In this document: positions 6,428 through 14,152 of the stretch, piece by piece
How positions within the stretch are numbered: the first letter of the stretch is position 1
Layout: the number at the start of each line of letters is the position of its first letter
Source: JALVCQ01 sp964452325
GTDB lineage: Bacteria > Bacteroidota > Bacteroidia > JAADEI01 > JALVCQ01
Assembly: GCA_964452325.1 (NCBI GenBank)
Contig: CAYVLB010000014.1
Location: 1 to 22,500 of the forward strand
Length of the DNA: 22,500 nt
Reading direction: 5' to 3'
Program-made: the position numbers and the translations under genes
The notes under the pieces: model-generated
Told to the model about the DNA's origin: nothing
Seen by the model: the letters and a program-made list of their open reading frames with translations, nothing else
Database searches by the model: none

Positions 6428-8002
6428 TTATTTGCAAATCGACATGGATTCTACAGAATAGTTCAACAAGCTCCCAATATCGGAAGGGGTGGGATTGCCT
6501 GGATTGACAAAATCTGGCTTCGGACGACGAACCTCAAAAGATACATACGATCGACGCCCCCCCATACCGGAACTACAACATGACGTTCCAGTTCGAGGGT
6601 CGGCTATTACCAGCCACATGTCCAAGTTTCCATAACCAAACGATGCGGTAGTACCCGCCATCCACAACTTTCCATCCCAATAATACACCTTACGAGCTTC
6701 ATCATCAAAAGCTCCTCCATAAGTGCGCGTCCATAACGGAATACCGGTCGAGGAGAAGCGAACGGCATACATATCGCCCCATATCCGAACTAGATGCGAC
6801 GTACGCCCTGCAGGAAAGGAAGCGGTCCTACCTACTGCCACAATATCTCCCCCCGGGAGAAGCACAAGATCCCGAAATTCATCATGGAGGTCACCACCTA
6901 TCAATGAAGACCACAATATGTTGCCGTCCGGATCAAGCTTCATCAGTAATGCTTCCCGGGAGGTCGAAACCCCACCAACCCAGCCTGCCACATAGATATT
7001 CCCCACACCATCAACCGCTATCCCTTCCGCCGCACCTGTCGAATCCGTATCTAGATAGGTCTTGAACCAGAGGGTATCCCCACCCCCGTTTAACTTACAC
7101 ACCATTAATTGCCCATTATAACTTCCCGCTGCCACAATTTCATTGTTGGTATCCACGATCATATCCCGAATAGCTACCACATGCTGTCCATTATAAGGAA
7201 ACAGACGCATCCATACAGTATCACCCGTAGCATCCAGTTTCAATATAAATTGATCTGTTGAGGTTGGTCCCGCCACCACAATGGCGGTACTGCCGTCGAT
7301 TGCCACAACATCCGCACTGGCAGGCGTCAAGATGTCATAGTTTTTCGACCAAACCACAGTACCATTGGGGCGAACTCGCGATACCGACGGATTATTATAT
7401 CCATGGGTAAGTGACCCTACTACCATGTCGTTATTGGGTAAATGGGCCAAACTGGTAACCCCCATCGATCCTCCCAATTGATATTGAGAAGGGATACGCC
7501 CAAAATCAATTTCCAGTGATGGCTTAATACGAAGTAGCAGCAAGTGGTCAAACGGTAGGGTAACACCCGCCATCCACACATACCCTCCAGTATCAATTTC
7601 CATTGCTGTCATTACTTCCTCGGGAGTTAAGTTGAGCAGTCCATCCGCACGACCGTAAGCCATACATTTGTAAAGGGTATCTGCCGAATCAAATGGAATC
7701 GCACTCCCTTCCACGCACGAAGTCCACTGTCCAGTCGTTGCATGGTAAGTTTCGAAACAAGCACGGTCGGTATTAAAAATTATCAAACCATCTGCCGGCA
7801 AAGCGATGGCATCCCGCTCAGAAGTGCTCAAACGCGGAATCAAAATGCCGCGAATAGTATCCGATACTTCCAAGATCGCACTGGGGTCGGGCATCATCGT
7901 TCCTATTCCAACCTGCTGAGAATATGCGATATACGATAACCCCACCATCCATGCACATATGTATAAGATGCCCTTCCCTTGCACAACTAAGTTATTAAGC
8001 AC
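6428..8002 (-). CDS. Exported beta-propeller surface protein, paralogue 3 (first of the operon)
   Basis: This 524-residue protein is the promoter-proximal member of the trio. The frame starts with GTG 8002 (MLNNLVVQGKG); GTG 7984 is an alternative that still leaves a signal peptide, with cleavage likely at AYS|QQ. Then come QVGIGTMMPDPSAILEV, GILIPRLSTSERDAI and a less conserved ACFETYHATTGQW. Repeats such as DQFILKLDATGDTVW, GQLMVCKLNGGGDTLW and EALLMKLDPDGNILW mark the propeller. The last blade includes YGNLDMWLVIADPRTGTSCC, with the shared CC pair, and the protein ends MSICK with the lone Cys. No sorting domain is recognised. About 170 bases of non-coding DNA lie upstream, where the promoter should be, but I found no TAnnTTTG box there. 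Confidence 0.8.
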   Translation of the reverse strand: MLNNLVVQGKGILYICAWMVGLSYIAYSQQVGIGTMMPDPSAILEVSDTIRGILIPRLSTSERDAIALPADGLIIFNTDRACFETYHATTGQWTSCVEGSAIPFDSADTLYKCMAYGRADGLLNLTPEEVMTAMEIDTGGYVWMAGVTLPFDHLLLLRIKPSLEIDFGRIPSQYQLGGSMGVTSLAHLPNNDMVVGSLTHGYNNPSVSRVRPNGTVVWSKNYDILTPASADVVAIDGSTAIVVAGPTSTDQFILKLDATGDTVWMRLFPYNGQHVVAIRDMIVDTNNEIVAAGSYNGQLMVCKLNGGGDTLWFKTYLDTDSTGAAEGIAVDGVGNIYVAGWVGGVSTSREALLMKLDPDGNILWSSLIGGDLHDEFRDLVLLPGGDIVAVGRTASFPAGRTSHLVRIWGDMYAVRFSSTGIPLWTRTYGGAFDDEARKVYYWDGKLWMAGTTASFGYGNLDMWLVIADPRTGTSCCSSGMGGRRSYVSFEVRRPKPDFVNPGNPTPSDIGSLLNYSVESMSICK

Positions 8003-8173
8003 TATTTACGATATGAACAAACCCCTTATTTAGATGAGTTCCAAGGAGTGGGAAATATTGCCAATCTGCCCCTCCAAATGAGGTTAGGAAATGGCACATC
8101 TACCAGCCAGCTACCAACCCCCAAGCATATCCATTGCCTGCCCTCCCCTACCTTAGCTCACAACGTCCCAACA
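8003..8173. other. Intergenic region upstream of the propeller operon
   Basis: No gene is seen. The region must hold the 3' trailer of the outer-membrane protein gene and probably the promoter of the three propeller genes, but I could not point to a convincing box or hairpin. Confidence 0.4.
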
Positions 8174-8953
8174 TTACCATTGCTTGACCATTGACAATCC
8201 TGGCTCAATAATCCAGAAACGCCCTACATTTCGGGTCAATAAGTCGGGAGGGCTATCTTTAATGGTCCCAAACGGTGGCAAATATCCATCGTGAGGTAGC
8301 TCGTCAGCATGCGCACGTAAATAGGAGATGTTTTCATAGTTGCGAAGCGAACGAGTAATGTTTAGATATCCTCCCAAATGCCATTGATTGGTAAGGGGAA
8401 TACGAACCTCTCCTCGAAACCGAAGGGTAAGCATCCAAGGAACAACGACTTTCCGCATCCATTGTATATTGGAAGTGGGTAGCTGGGGGTTTTCGTATGC
8501 TGCCTGGTATAGCCGATCGTAAGTAATGCCTACTGCAAATACTGCATATGAACGTTGGGAATGCCATTCCTTGCGCGTGGCCATTAGCAATTCAACACCA
8601 GCTCCCCAATACCCCAATGAAATGGATGAAAAGACAAAAGAATCGGCAATACCCATCCCCATATTCCAGGTCTCGTATCCGGCATTTAGGCGGGTAACGG
8701 CAACCGAAACTCCTGCACCTATCTCCGGTCCCCACCACGAAGAGACGGTTGCCGATTGCTGGAACGCCCATCCCGGCTTATGATGAAGCCTTAAATTCAA
8801 AAGATCCGTTCGATTAAACGTTTTGGTAAGGGCGTATCCCGTACGAAACATTACCGACCTGAACTGGGCATAGACATCACTTCCCCCGCTCCACAGGAGC
8901 AGGCTTAACATCATCGCCCTTAAATGTCTGGCCACAGAAATGAGATAAGGCAC
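8174..8953 (-). CDS. Putative outer-membrane beta-barrel protein
   Basis: The family is unknown to me. The frame extends further upstream to 9031, but that would overlap the ferredoxin gene. I prefer GTG 8953, whose first base is the last base of the ferredoxin stop (TAGTG). This gives an N-terminus VPYLISVARHLRAMM with positive charge, a hydrophobic core LSLLLWSGG and a cleavage site at VYA|QF. ATG 8914 or 8911 are alternatives but leave no charged region. The mature part, about 230 residues, has many alternating aromatic/hydrophobic strands (SVMFRTGYALTKTF, FSSISLGYWGAGVELL, YAVFAVGITYDRLY, MLTLRFRGEVRIPL, QWHLGGYLNITRSL), as in small outer-membrane barrels. The coupled start suggests joint translation with ferredoxin, though no functional link is obvious. 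Confidence 0.6.
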   Translation of the reverse strand: MPYLISVARHLRAMMLSLLLWSGGSDVYAQFRSVMFRTGYALTKTFNRTDLLNLRLHHKPGWAFQQSATVSSWWGPEIGAGVSVAVTRLNAGYETWNMGMGIADSFVFSSISLGYWGAGVELLMATRKEWHSQRSYAVFAVGITYDRLYQAAYENPQLPTSNIQWMRKVVVPWMLTLRFRGEVRIPLTNQWHLGGYLNITRSLRNYENISYLRAHADELPHDGYLPPFGTIKDSPPDLLTRNVGRFWIIEPGLSMVKQW

Positions 8954-9303
8954 TACTCTTCGGCGTGCAAAAACAGCTTTTTTGCCATCAGTTGTTCTTC
9001 CCCTTCGGGGTGTTCTGGATCCGGAACGCAACAGTCAACAGGACATACTGCCGCACATTGAGGCTCTTCATGAAACCCAATGCATTCCGTACATTTCAAC
9101 GGAACAATAAAATAGATCTCGTCTGAAAGCGGCGACTGCAACGCATCGGCATCATAGGTCATCCCCTCAATCGACACCGTCCCCTTAAGGGCGGTACCAT
9201 CCGATAGACGCCATTCCATCCCCGGTTCATAAATTGCTGTATTGGGACATTCGGGTTCGCACGCACCACAATTTATGCAATCTTCCGTTATCTTAAGGGC
9301 CAT
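8953..9303 (-). CDS. Ferredoxin with two [4Fe-4S] cluster motifs
   Basis: This is a 116-residue electron carrier. Cluster motif one is CINCGACEPECP near residues 9-20; motif two is CTECIGFHEEPQCAAVCP near residues 72-89, where the eight residues between the second and third Cys are typical of the YfhL/Bacteroidota type. The final stretch (DCCVPDPEHPEGEEQL) also matches that type. Between the motifs lies an insert of about 50 residues (EWRLSDGTALKG...), a common feature of this subfamily. I chose ATG 9303 (MALKITEDCINCG) because family members start MAxKIT; a GTG two codons upstream at 9309 is possible. It sits downstream of rpoD on the same strand, with about 60 bases between, so it could be co-transcribed. 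Confidence 0.9.
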   Translation of the reverse strand: MALKITEDCINCGACEPECPNTAIYEPGMEWRLSDGTALKGTVSIEGMTYDADALQSPLSDEIYFIVPLKCTECIGFHEEPQCAAVCPVDCCVPDPEHPEGEEQLMAKKLFLHAEE

Positions 9304-9363
9304 AAACACTATTTCTGAGGGTGCAAAGTTATGCCAACGTAAATAACGATCGTCTTGTGCTTC

Positions 9364-10230
9364 TTATAGATATTCAAGCAATCGATCCTTTTCTTCACAA
9401 TTACGCAAAGTACGCAATGCACGATCTCGAATTTGACGGATTCGATCGCGTGAGACACCCACTTTGCGGGCAATCTCATCCAGTGAATGAACATCGTTGC
9501 CGTCCAATCCAAACGTCAAGAATATGATTTGTTTTTCCTTTTCATCCAACACCCGATCCAAAAGTCGCATCAGTTCCTGCCGGAGTGATTCCCGCATGAG
9601 GTCTTGGTCCGTTTCAGGCTCCTGCGAGTTCGACAACAAGGTAATTAGGGGTACGTCATCTTCTCCGTTTTTCACTGGTGCATCGATCGAAGCATACCGC
9701 CCGGCTGTGGAAACGGTGATGCGAATGTCCTCAGGAGACATGCCAATGGCTTTCGATATCTCTTCATCGGTGGCGCTTCGCTCACGTTCCTGCTCGATGG
9801 CCGTGCTGACACGGGCAATTTTGGTCAGCTGGCCCACCTTATTTAGGGGCAAGCGAACCAGTCGTGACTGGTCAGCCAATGCTTGCAAGATTGACTGACG
9901 AATCCACCACACCGCATATGATATAAATTTGAATCCGCGCGTTTCATCAAAACGCTCTGCCGCCTTCATTAGTCCTAGATTTCCCTCGTTAATCAGGTCA
10001 CCCAGCGACAATCCCTGATTTTGATATTGCTTGGCCACTGAAACTACAAACCGAAGGTTGGCCTGAACCAATCGATGCAATGCTTCGCGATCACCCTTTT
10101 TAATGCGGATAGCCAATTCGACCTCTTCTCGCGGAGAGATCATATCAATCTTGCTAATGTCATTCAGGTACTTGTCAAGCGATTTTTGCTCACGATTCGT
10201 GAACTGCTTCGAAATTTTTAGTTGACGCAT
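9364..10230 (-). CDS. rpoD: RNA polymerase primary sigma factor RpoD (short Bacteroidota type)
   Basis: This is the housekeeping sigma factor that directs RNA polymerase to promoters. It has about 288 residues and lacks the long region 1.1 of proteobacterial RpoD, as usual in Bacteroidota. Seen in order: region 1.2 (SLDKYLNDISKIDMISPREE), region 2 (ANLRFVVSVAKQYQNQGL, LINEGNLGLMKAAERFD, GFKFISYAVWWIRQSI), region 3 (RLPLNKVGQLTKI, IDAPVKNGEDDV) and region 4 (FGLDGNDVHSLDEIARKVG, SRDRIRQIRDRALRTLR). The common ERVRQI is DRIRQI here, a mild change in the -35 recognition helix region. I take ATG 10230 (MRQLKI), the conserved start, over ATG 10236. About 200 bases of non-coding DNA precede it. Confidence 0.93.
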   Translation of the reverse strand: MRQLKISKQFTNREQKSLDKYLNDISKIDMISPREEVELAIRIKKGDREALHRLVQANLRFVVSVAKQYQNQGLSLGDLINEGNLGLMKAAERFDETRGFKFISYAVWWIRQSILQALADQSRLVRLPLNKVGQLTKIARVSTAIEQERERSATDEEISKAIGMSPEDIRITVSTAGRYASIDAPVKNGEDDVPLITLLSNSQEPETDQDLMRESLRQELMRLLDRVLDEKEKQIIFLTFGLDGNDVHSLDEIARKVGVSRDRIRQIRDRALRTLRNCEEKDRLLEYL

Positions 10231-10236
10231 TCCCAT

Positions 10237-10445
10237 AATCCATATTGATTTTATAAAATAAAGCAGAAATTTTGACTCGAAAAAAAGACCCCTGCCAACA
10301 TTTTAACGGCATTTAATGTCCTTTTGTGGAACGACACCACCAGATATTTTCTTATCCATACCCCAAAAGACAAACGGATTGGTGCCCACGCATCGCTTTC
10401 AATAACTTCATTTTGGCAGGAAAAGTTCCATCAAAAGCTGCAAAC
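10237..10445. other. Non-coding region between rpoD and the aspartokinase gene
   Basis: No gene is seen. Both neighbours are on the minus strand, so this holds the aspartokinase trailer and probably the rpoD promoter and leader. A TAAGTTTG box (10441-10448, minus) overlaps the aspartokinase stop, but without a fitting upstream TTG; I would not rely on it. Confidence 0.35.
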
Positions 10446-11684
10446 TTAACTTGATCTCTTCTTAAAAACTTGCCGTATGCCTTCCCATCTTCCGTCCGTG
10501 AAGGCTTTTTCATCAATTAGTAGATACTTCCTCAAAATCGTTGGAACCTGTCTGCGTCGCCCTGTAAGTACTACTCGGATGCCTTGCTGAAACAGTTTAG
10601 GGGATACATTGGATTGGCGGGCAGCAATCCGCCATTTTTCCAGGTTGTTTTCCCCCACTATCCACCATTGGCCCTTTTGATTCTGAGTTTCGATAATGGT
10701 AAGGGGGATCTTTTCGGTAGTCATTCGAAAAGTTGTATAGGCATTATCTGGGACTTCAGCATAGATCACATCCTGCACAATCCCCACCGACGGATATGGA
10801 ACAAGTTCCCGACGGGATATTTGGGTCGCATACTGGGGGTTAACTACTGATCGTATCTCCAATGCTAGCGCATATCGGCACGCCATGTCAAGGGTCCGCG
10901 GATGGATTACCTGCGCTCCCTGAAGACTCATCCATTGGGCCTGACGATAGGAAAGGTAAGGCAATGGCACCGCATCAGGAAACCATTGAGGGTCAGCATC
11001 TAGCACTCCAGGAACGTTTTTCCACAACGTGACCGTCGAGGCCCCTATCGCAGCTGCTACCAATGCGGCAGTATAGTCCGACCCCTCCTTGCCCAAGGTG
11101 GTGATTTGCCCTGAAACTGAACGTCCGATAAATCCTTCGATAACGACCATTTGATCGTTCTGCAACAGCGGCAACACTCTCCCTTGGATTCGTTGAACAG
11201 TAGATTCGTAACAGACAGATGCCCGCGTGGGAACATTGTCGGTCTGCACCACTTCATCGGCACGAACCCGACTGGACGGCCATCCATAATGAGTGAGAAA
11301 TGCGGTTACCAAAGCGGCTGCCAATTGTTCACCCGCCGCAACTATCGCATCGTAGAAAACACCAAATTCCGAAAATGAATGGTGCAGCAGATGTGCTACT
11401 CGGTCATGGACTGGCTTCAATTCATCCATTATAGCCCCTTTGTCCAAGCCCACTACTGATGCCCACTCCAAATGCATATTCCAAATGGCAGTCCATTCTC
11501 GAATGGCCACATCGGTTCTACCCTTCCAAGCCAATGCCACAATTGCTTCCAATCGGCGCGTGATACCATGAAAGGCAGAAACTACCACCACCCCCCCATC
11601 ATTGGACAACCGCTTCGACAAGCGTTCCAAGTCATGAGGACATCGCATCACTCCTCCACCAAACTTATCGACACGAAAGACCAT
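10446..11684 (-). CDS. Aspartate kinase
   Basis: Catalyses ATP-dependent phosphorylation of aspartate, the first step towards lysine, threonine and methionine and, through diaminopimelate, peptidoglycan. The start at ATG 11684 (MVFRVDKFGGG) fits the family; a TTG at 11714 is less likely. The product has 412 residues. Motifs: KFGGG at residues 7-11, TTLGKEGSDYTAAL (substrate and ATP loop, near 195-210), VTLWKNVPGVLDADPQWF, and GAQVIHPRTLDMA near residue 260. The C-terminal 130 residues are where ACT regulatory domains lie, but the fold is hard to see (IVQDVIYAEVPDN... GIRVVLTG). The N-terminal loop normally reads KFGG[TA]SV; here it is KFGGGVM, so the conserved Ser is replaced by Val. It may still be active. 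It is divergent from fbp, with 50 bases between. Confidence 0.88.
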   Translation of the reverse strand: MVFRVDKFGGGVMRCPHDLERLSKRLSNDGGVVVVSAFHGITRRLEAIVALAWKGRTDVAIREWTAIWNMHLEWASVVGLDKGAIMDELKPVHDRVAHLLHHSFSEFGVFYDAIVAAGEQLAAALVTAFLTHYGWPSSRVRADEVVQTDNVPTRASVCYESTVQRIQGRVLPLLQNDQMVVIEGFIGRSVSGQITTLGKEGSDYTAALVAAAIGASTVTLWKNVPGVLDADPQWFPDAVPLPYLSYRQAQWMSLQGAQVIHPRTLDMACRYALALEIRSVVNPQYATQISRRELVPYPSVGIVQDVIYAEVPDNAYTTFRMTTEKIPLTIIETQNQKGQWWIVGENNLEKWRIAARQSNVSPKLFQQGIRVVLTGRRRQVPTILRKYLLIDEKAFTDGRWEGIRQVFKKRSS

Positions 11685-11734
11685 CGGTATTGTAAAATTG
11701 CACGCAGGTTTCAAGCAAACACAGCGGCCACGTC

Positions 11735-12703
11735 ATGGAAGGTTATCAACTTAATGAAATGCTGGCCTTGGAAGGCACAAAAATAGAGGGCCTTGATGCA
11801 CCGATTCAAGAGCTTGCCAAAGTAGCGGTGCACTTATGGCATCGCATTCAGCGCGCCCCGTTTGCCGGCATATTGGGACAGTCGGGAGCGGTCAACGTAC
11901 AAGGTGAGGAGGTTCAAAAACTGGATGAGGTGGCCAATGAACGGATAAAGTCTGCCTTGCAGAAACTGGGAAGTGTGGCAGCTTTGGCATCGGAAGAAGA
12001 AGCCGATCCGGTGGTATTTGCTGAGAACGGCCGATGGCTGGTGTGTGTGGACCCTTTGGATGGATCTTCTAATATTGATGTCAACGTCCCTATCGGGACA
12101 ATTTTCTCAATATACGAACGTCGGAGAAAGGGTCCTGTATCCCACAACGAATTCCTTCGACCAGGCCGTGAACAGGTGGCAGCAGGCTATTTTATGTATG
12201 GTGCTGCCTTGACATTGATGATCAGTTGGGGGCATGGGACGCATATTCTTACGTATGATCCGGTGAAAGGCGACTTCATATGTCATTCAGCAGGTGCCCA
12301 CATTCCGCCAAGGGGTAAGATTTATTCGGTTAATGAAGGCAATGCTGCCCACATGCCAGAAAGCATCCAACGCTACCTTCAACATTGCAAACATTCCCAT
12401 ACCCTGATTGGAAAGCCCTATGCCCTACGATATATCGGATCCCTTATTGGAGACTTTCATCGTAATTTCCTCAAGGGGGGCATTTTTCTTTATCCGCCCA
12501 CTTCTCCGGCCCCTCATGGCAAACTCCGCCTTCTCTATGAGGGCAATCCGATGGCATTTTTGATTACCCAAGGGGGAGGGATGGCCATCGATGGCACGCG
12601 CGCCACGCTCGACATTCAGCCCGAACACATTCATCAGCGTACGCCATTATACATTGGTAGTGCGGAAATGGTTAGCGAACTGTTACAATTTATTCAATCC
12701 TAA
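11735..12703 (+). CDS. fbp: Fructose-1,6-bisphosphatase, class I
   Basis: Hydrolyses fructose 1,6-bisphosphate to fructose 6-phosphate, the committed step of gluconeogenesis, in the cytoplasm. The 322-residue length is standard. Seen: NVQGEEVQKLDEVANE near residues 53-68, the acidic metal site EEEAD, the signature VDPLDGSSNIDVNVPIGTIF near residues 103-122, PPRGKIYSVNEGN, the substrate-binding stretch RYIGSLIGDFHRNFLKGGI, GKLRLLYEGNPMAFL, and the tail HQRTPLYIGS. All expected catalytic residues appear present. ATG 11735 lies 50 bases from the divergent aspartokinase start. Its stop overlaps the parB start by one base (TAATG), so translation of the two is probably coupled. That pairing with a segregation gene is unusual. 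Confidence 0.95.
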   Translation: MEGYQLNEMLALEGTKIEGLDAPIQELAKVAVHLWHRIQRAPFAGILGQSGAVNVQGEEVQKLDEVANERIKSALQKLGSVAALASEEEADPVVFAENGRWLVCVDPLDGSSNIDVNVPIGTIFSIYERRRKGPVSHNEFLRPGREQVAAGYFMYGAALTLMISWGHGTHILTYDPVKGDFICHSAGAHIPPRGKIYSVNEGNAAHMPESIQRYLQHCKHSHTLIGKPYALRYIGSLIGDFHRNFLKGGIFLYPPTSPAPHGKLRLLYEGNPMAFLITQGGGMAIDGTRATLDIQPEHIHQRTPLYIGSAEMVSELLQFIQS

Positions 12704-13569
12704 TGCCCCATCGAAAATCACCATTAGGTCGGGGACTCGAATCGGTGCTTCCCCACGTGTCTTATTCTGAAGGGTTTGTAAAAGGCAATATTTTGACGGT
12801 AATTCCTTTGGATCGGATCCAGGTTAACCCGTATCAGCCGAGGGGACAGTTTGAAGAATCTGCTTTGGAAGAGTTAGCCGATTCGATCCGTCGCCATGGC
12901 ATTATTCAGCCGATTACGGTCCGACTGACCGATAAGAACACCTATCAGATTATCAGTGGTGAGCGTCGGGTTCGGGCTGCACGCATGGCTGGTCTGAAAG
13001 AAATTCCTGCATATGTTCGGCATACCGAGGATGAATCGTTGTTGGAGCTGGCCCTGATCGAGAATATTCAACGCTCCGACCTCAACCCTATCGAAATTGC
13101 CCTTGCCTATCAGCGGATGATTGAAGAATTGGGAATCCGACAAGAAGAAGTTGCCCAACGCGTGGGTAAAAAACGGACAACGATTACCAACTACCTACGC
13201 CTTTTGCAGCTGAGCCCTGCCATTCAGCGGGCCATCTTGGATGGGCATCTTTCGATGGGCCATGCCCGCGTACTGGCAGGGATCAAAGATCCTGCCCGTC
13301 AAGTGCACCTCATGGAACGCATCCTGCGGGAAGGCTTATCGGTTCGGGCCACAGAAGCACTGGCTGCCTCTGAAAAAGCCCAACGTTCTTCCACGCCTTC
13401 CATTCCCCAGCGCCTTCCCGAATGGGAATACCGACTGCGCCGTCAATGGCCGATTCCCCGAAAGGTCGAGGTTCGAAAAAATGGGAAAGGACAGTGGGTT
13501 CTTCGGCTCACCTTTAGCAGCGAAGAAGAGTTCCAACAATTTATTCGTGGCCAGAACGCGCAAGATTAA
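12703..13569 (+). CDS. parB: Chromosome-partitioning protein ParB
   Basis: A DNA-binding CTPase clamp that loads at parS sites and works with ParA in chromosome segregation. It has 288 residues. The N-terminus has the family signature LGRGLESVLP, a short linker, then the ParB/Srx domain (IPLDRIQVNPYQPRGQF near residues 31-47, GIIQPITVR, ISGERRVRAARMAG near 85-98, ENIQRSDLNPIEIA near 124-137). The helix-turn-helix region follows (EEVAQRVGKKRTTITNYLRLL) with SMGHARVLAG. A charged C-terminal dimerisation part ends the protein. The start overlaps the fbp stop by one base. parA, the usual partner just upstream, is not in this window; fbp occupies its place. A DUF5683 gene follows 11 bases downstream, as in many Bacteroidota. 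Confidence 0.95.
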   Translation: MPHRKSPLGRGLESVLPHVSYSEGFVKGNILTVIPLDRIQVNPYQPRGQFEESALEELADSIRRHGIIQPITVRLTDKNTYQIISGERRVRAARMAGLKEIPAYVRHTEDESLLELALIENIQRSDLNPIEIALAYQRMIEELGIRQEEVAQRVGKKRTTITNYLRLLQLSPAIQRAILDGHLSMGHARVLAGIKDPARQVHLMERILREGLSVRATEALAASEKAQRSSTPSIPQRLPEWEYRLRRQWPIPRKVEVRKNGKGQWVLRLTFSSEEEFQQFIRGQNAQD

Positions 13570-13580
13570 GCCATGGGCAG

Positions 13581-14099
13581 ATGTGGTGGGCATTGATGGT
13601 CGGAACGTTTATTGTCATTTCCTCGGCCAATGCGCAACCTTTCCCTAAAAGCCGCCCGATTCGACATGCCATCTATTCAATGGCATTGCCAGGGGCCGGT
13701 CAGTTAGCTAACAAAAAATATTGGAAGATTCCCATCATCTATGGGTTAATGGGAACTTCTATATATGGTTGGTACTACCACCAACGAAAATACGTCCACT
13801 TTCGCGAAGCATATCGCCTGCGCACGGATGGGGACCCTTTGACCATCGATCCTTACGATCCTGCCGTTTCCAATGGGTTTCCCAAATATTCGGAAGGTAC
13901 TCTTTTAGATATTGCCACCTATTATCGGCGCTATCGGGACCTGATGATCATTACCACTGGTGGAATCTACCTATTAAATGTGCTGGATGCGTTCGTCGAT
14001 GCTCATCTTGCCGACTTCGACCTCCAATGGAAAGCATTTCATAATCACGCATGGGGGTTTTCGCTCCGATACCGCTTTTCCCCTCAACGTAAACAATAG
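13581..14099 (+). CDS. DUF5683 domain protein
   Basis: This 172-residue protein starts with a signal peptide or N-terminal anchor (MWWALMVGTFIVISSANA|QP). It shows the DUF5683 landmarks: SMALPGAGQLANKKYWKIPI near residues 33-52, a hydrophobic segment GLMGTSIYGWYY, the REAYRLRTDGDP stretch, YSEGTLLDIATYYRRYRDL, and NVLDAFVDAHLADFD. These fit a small envelope protein with one or two membrane segments. The biochemical role is not known to me. In Bacteroidota this family usually follows parB, as here (11 bases downstream), hinting at a link between segregation and the envelope, but that is inference. It converges with the PorE-like gene, whose stop is 53 bases away. Confidence 0.85.
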   Translation: MWWALMVGTFIVISSANAQPFPKSRPIRHAIYSMALPGAGQLANKKYWKIPIIYGLMGTSIYGWYYHQRKYVHFREAYRLRTDGDPLTIDPYDPAVSNGFPKYSEGTLLDIATYYRRYRDLMIITTGGIYLLNVLDAFVDAHLADFDLQWKAFHNHAWGFSLRYRFSPQRKQ

Positions 14100-14152
14100 G
14101 ATTCTCATTATACGTCAGAGGTTACGCAGCAAATTTCCTCCACATCGCCGGC

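Noticed and set aside
10270..10310. Intrinsic terminator suggested by a G-rich stretch before a T-run (minus strand)
   Set aside because: The G-rich part has no complementary partner upstream, so no stem can form.
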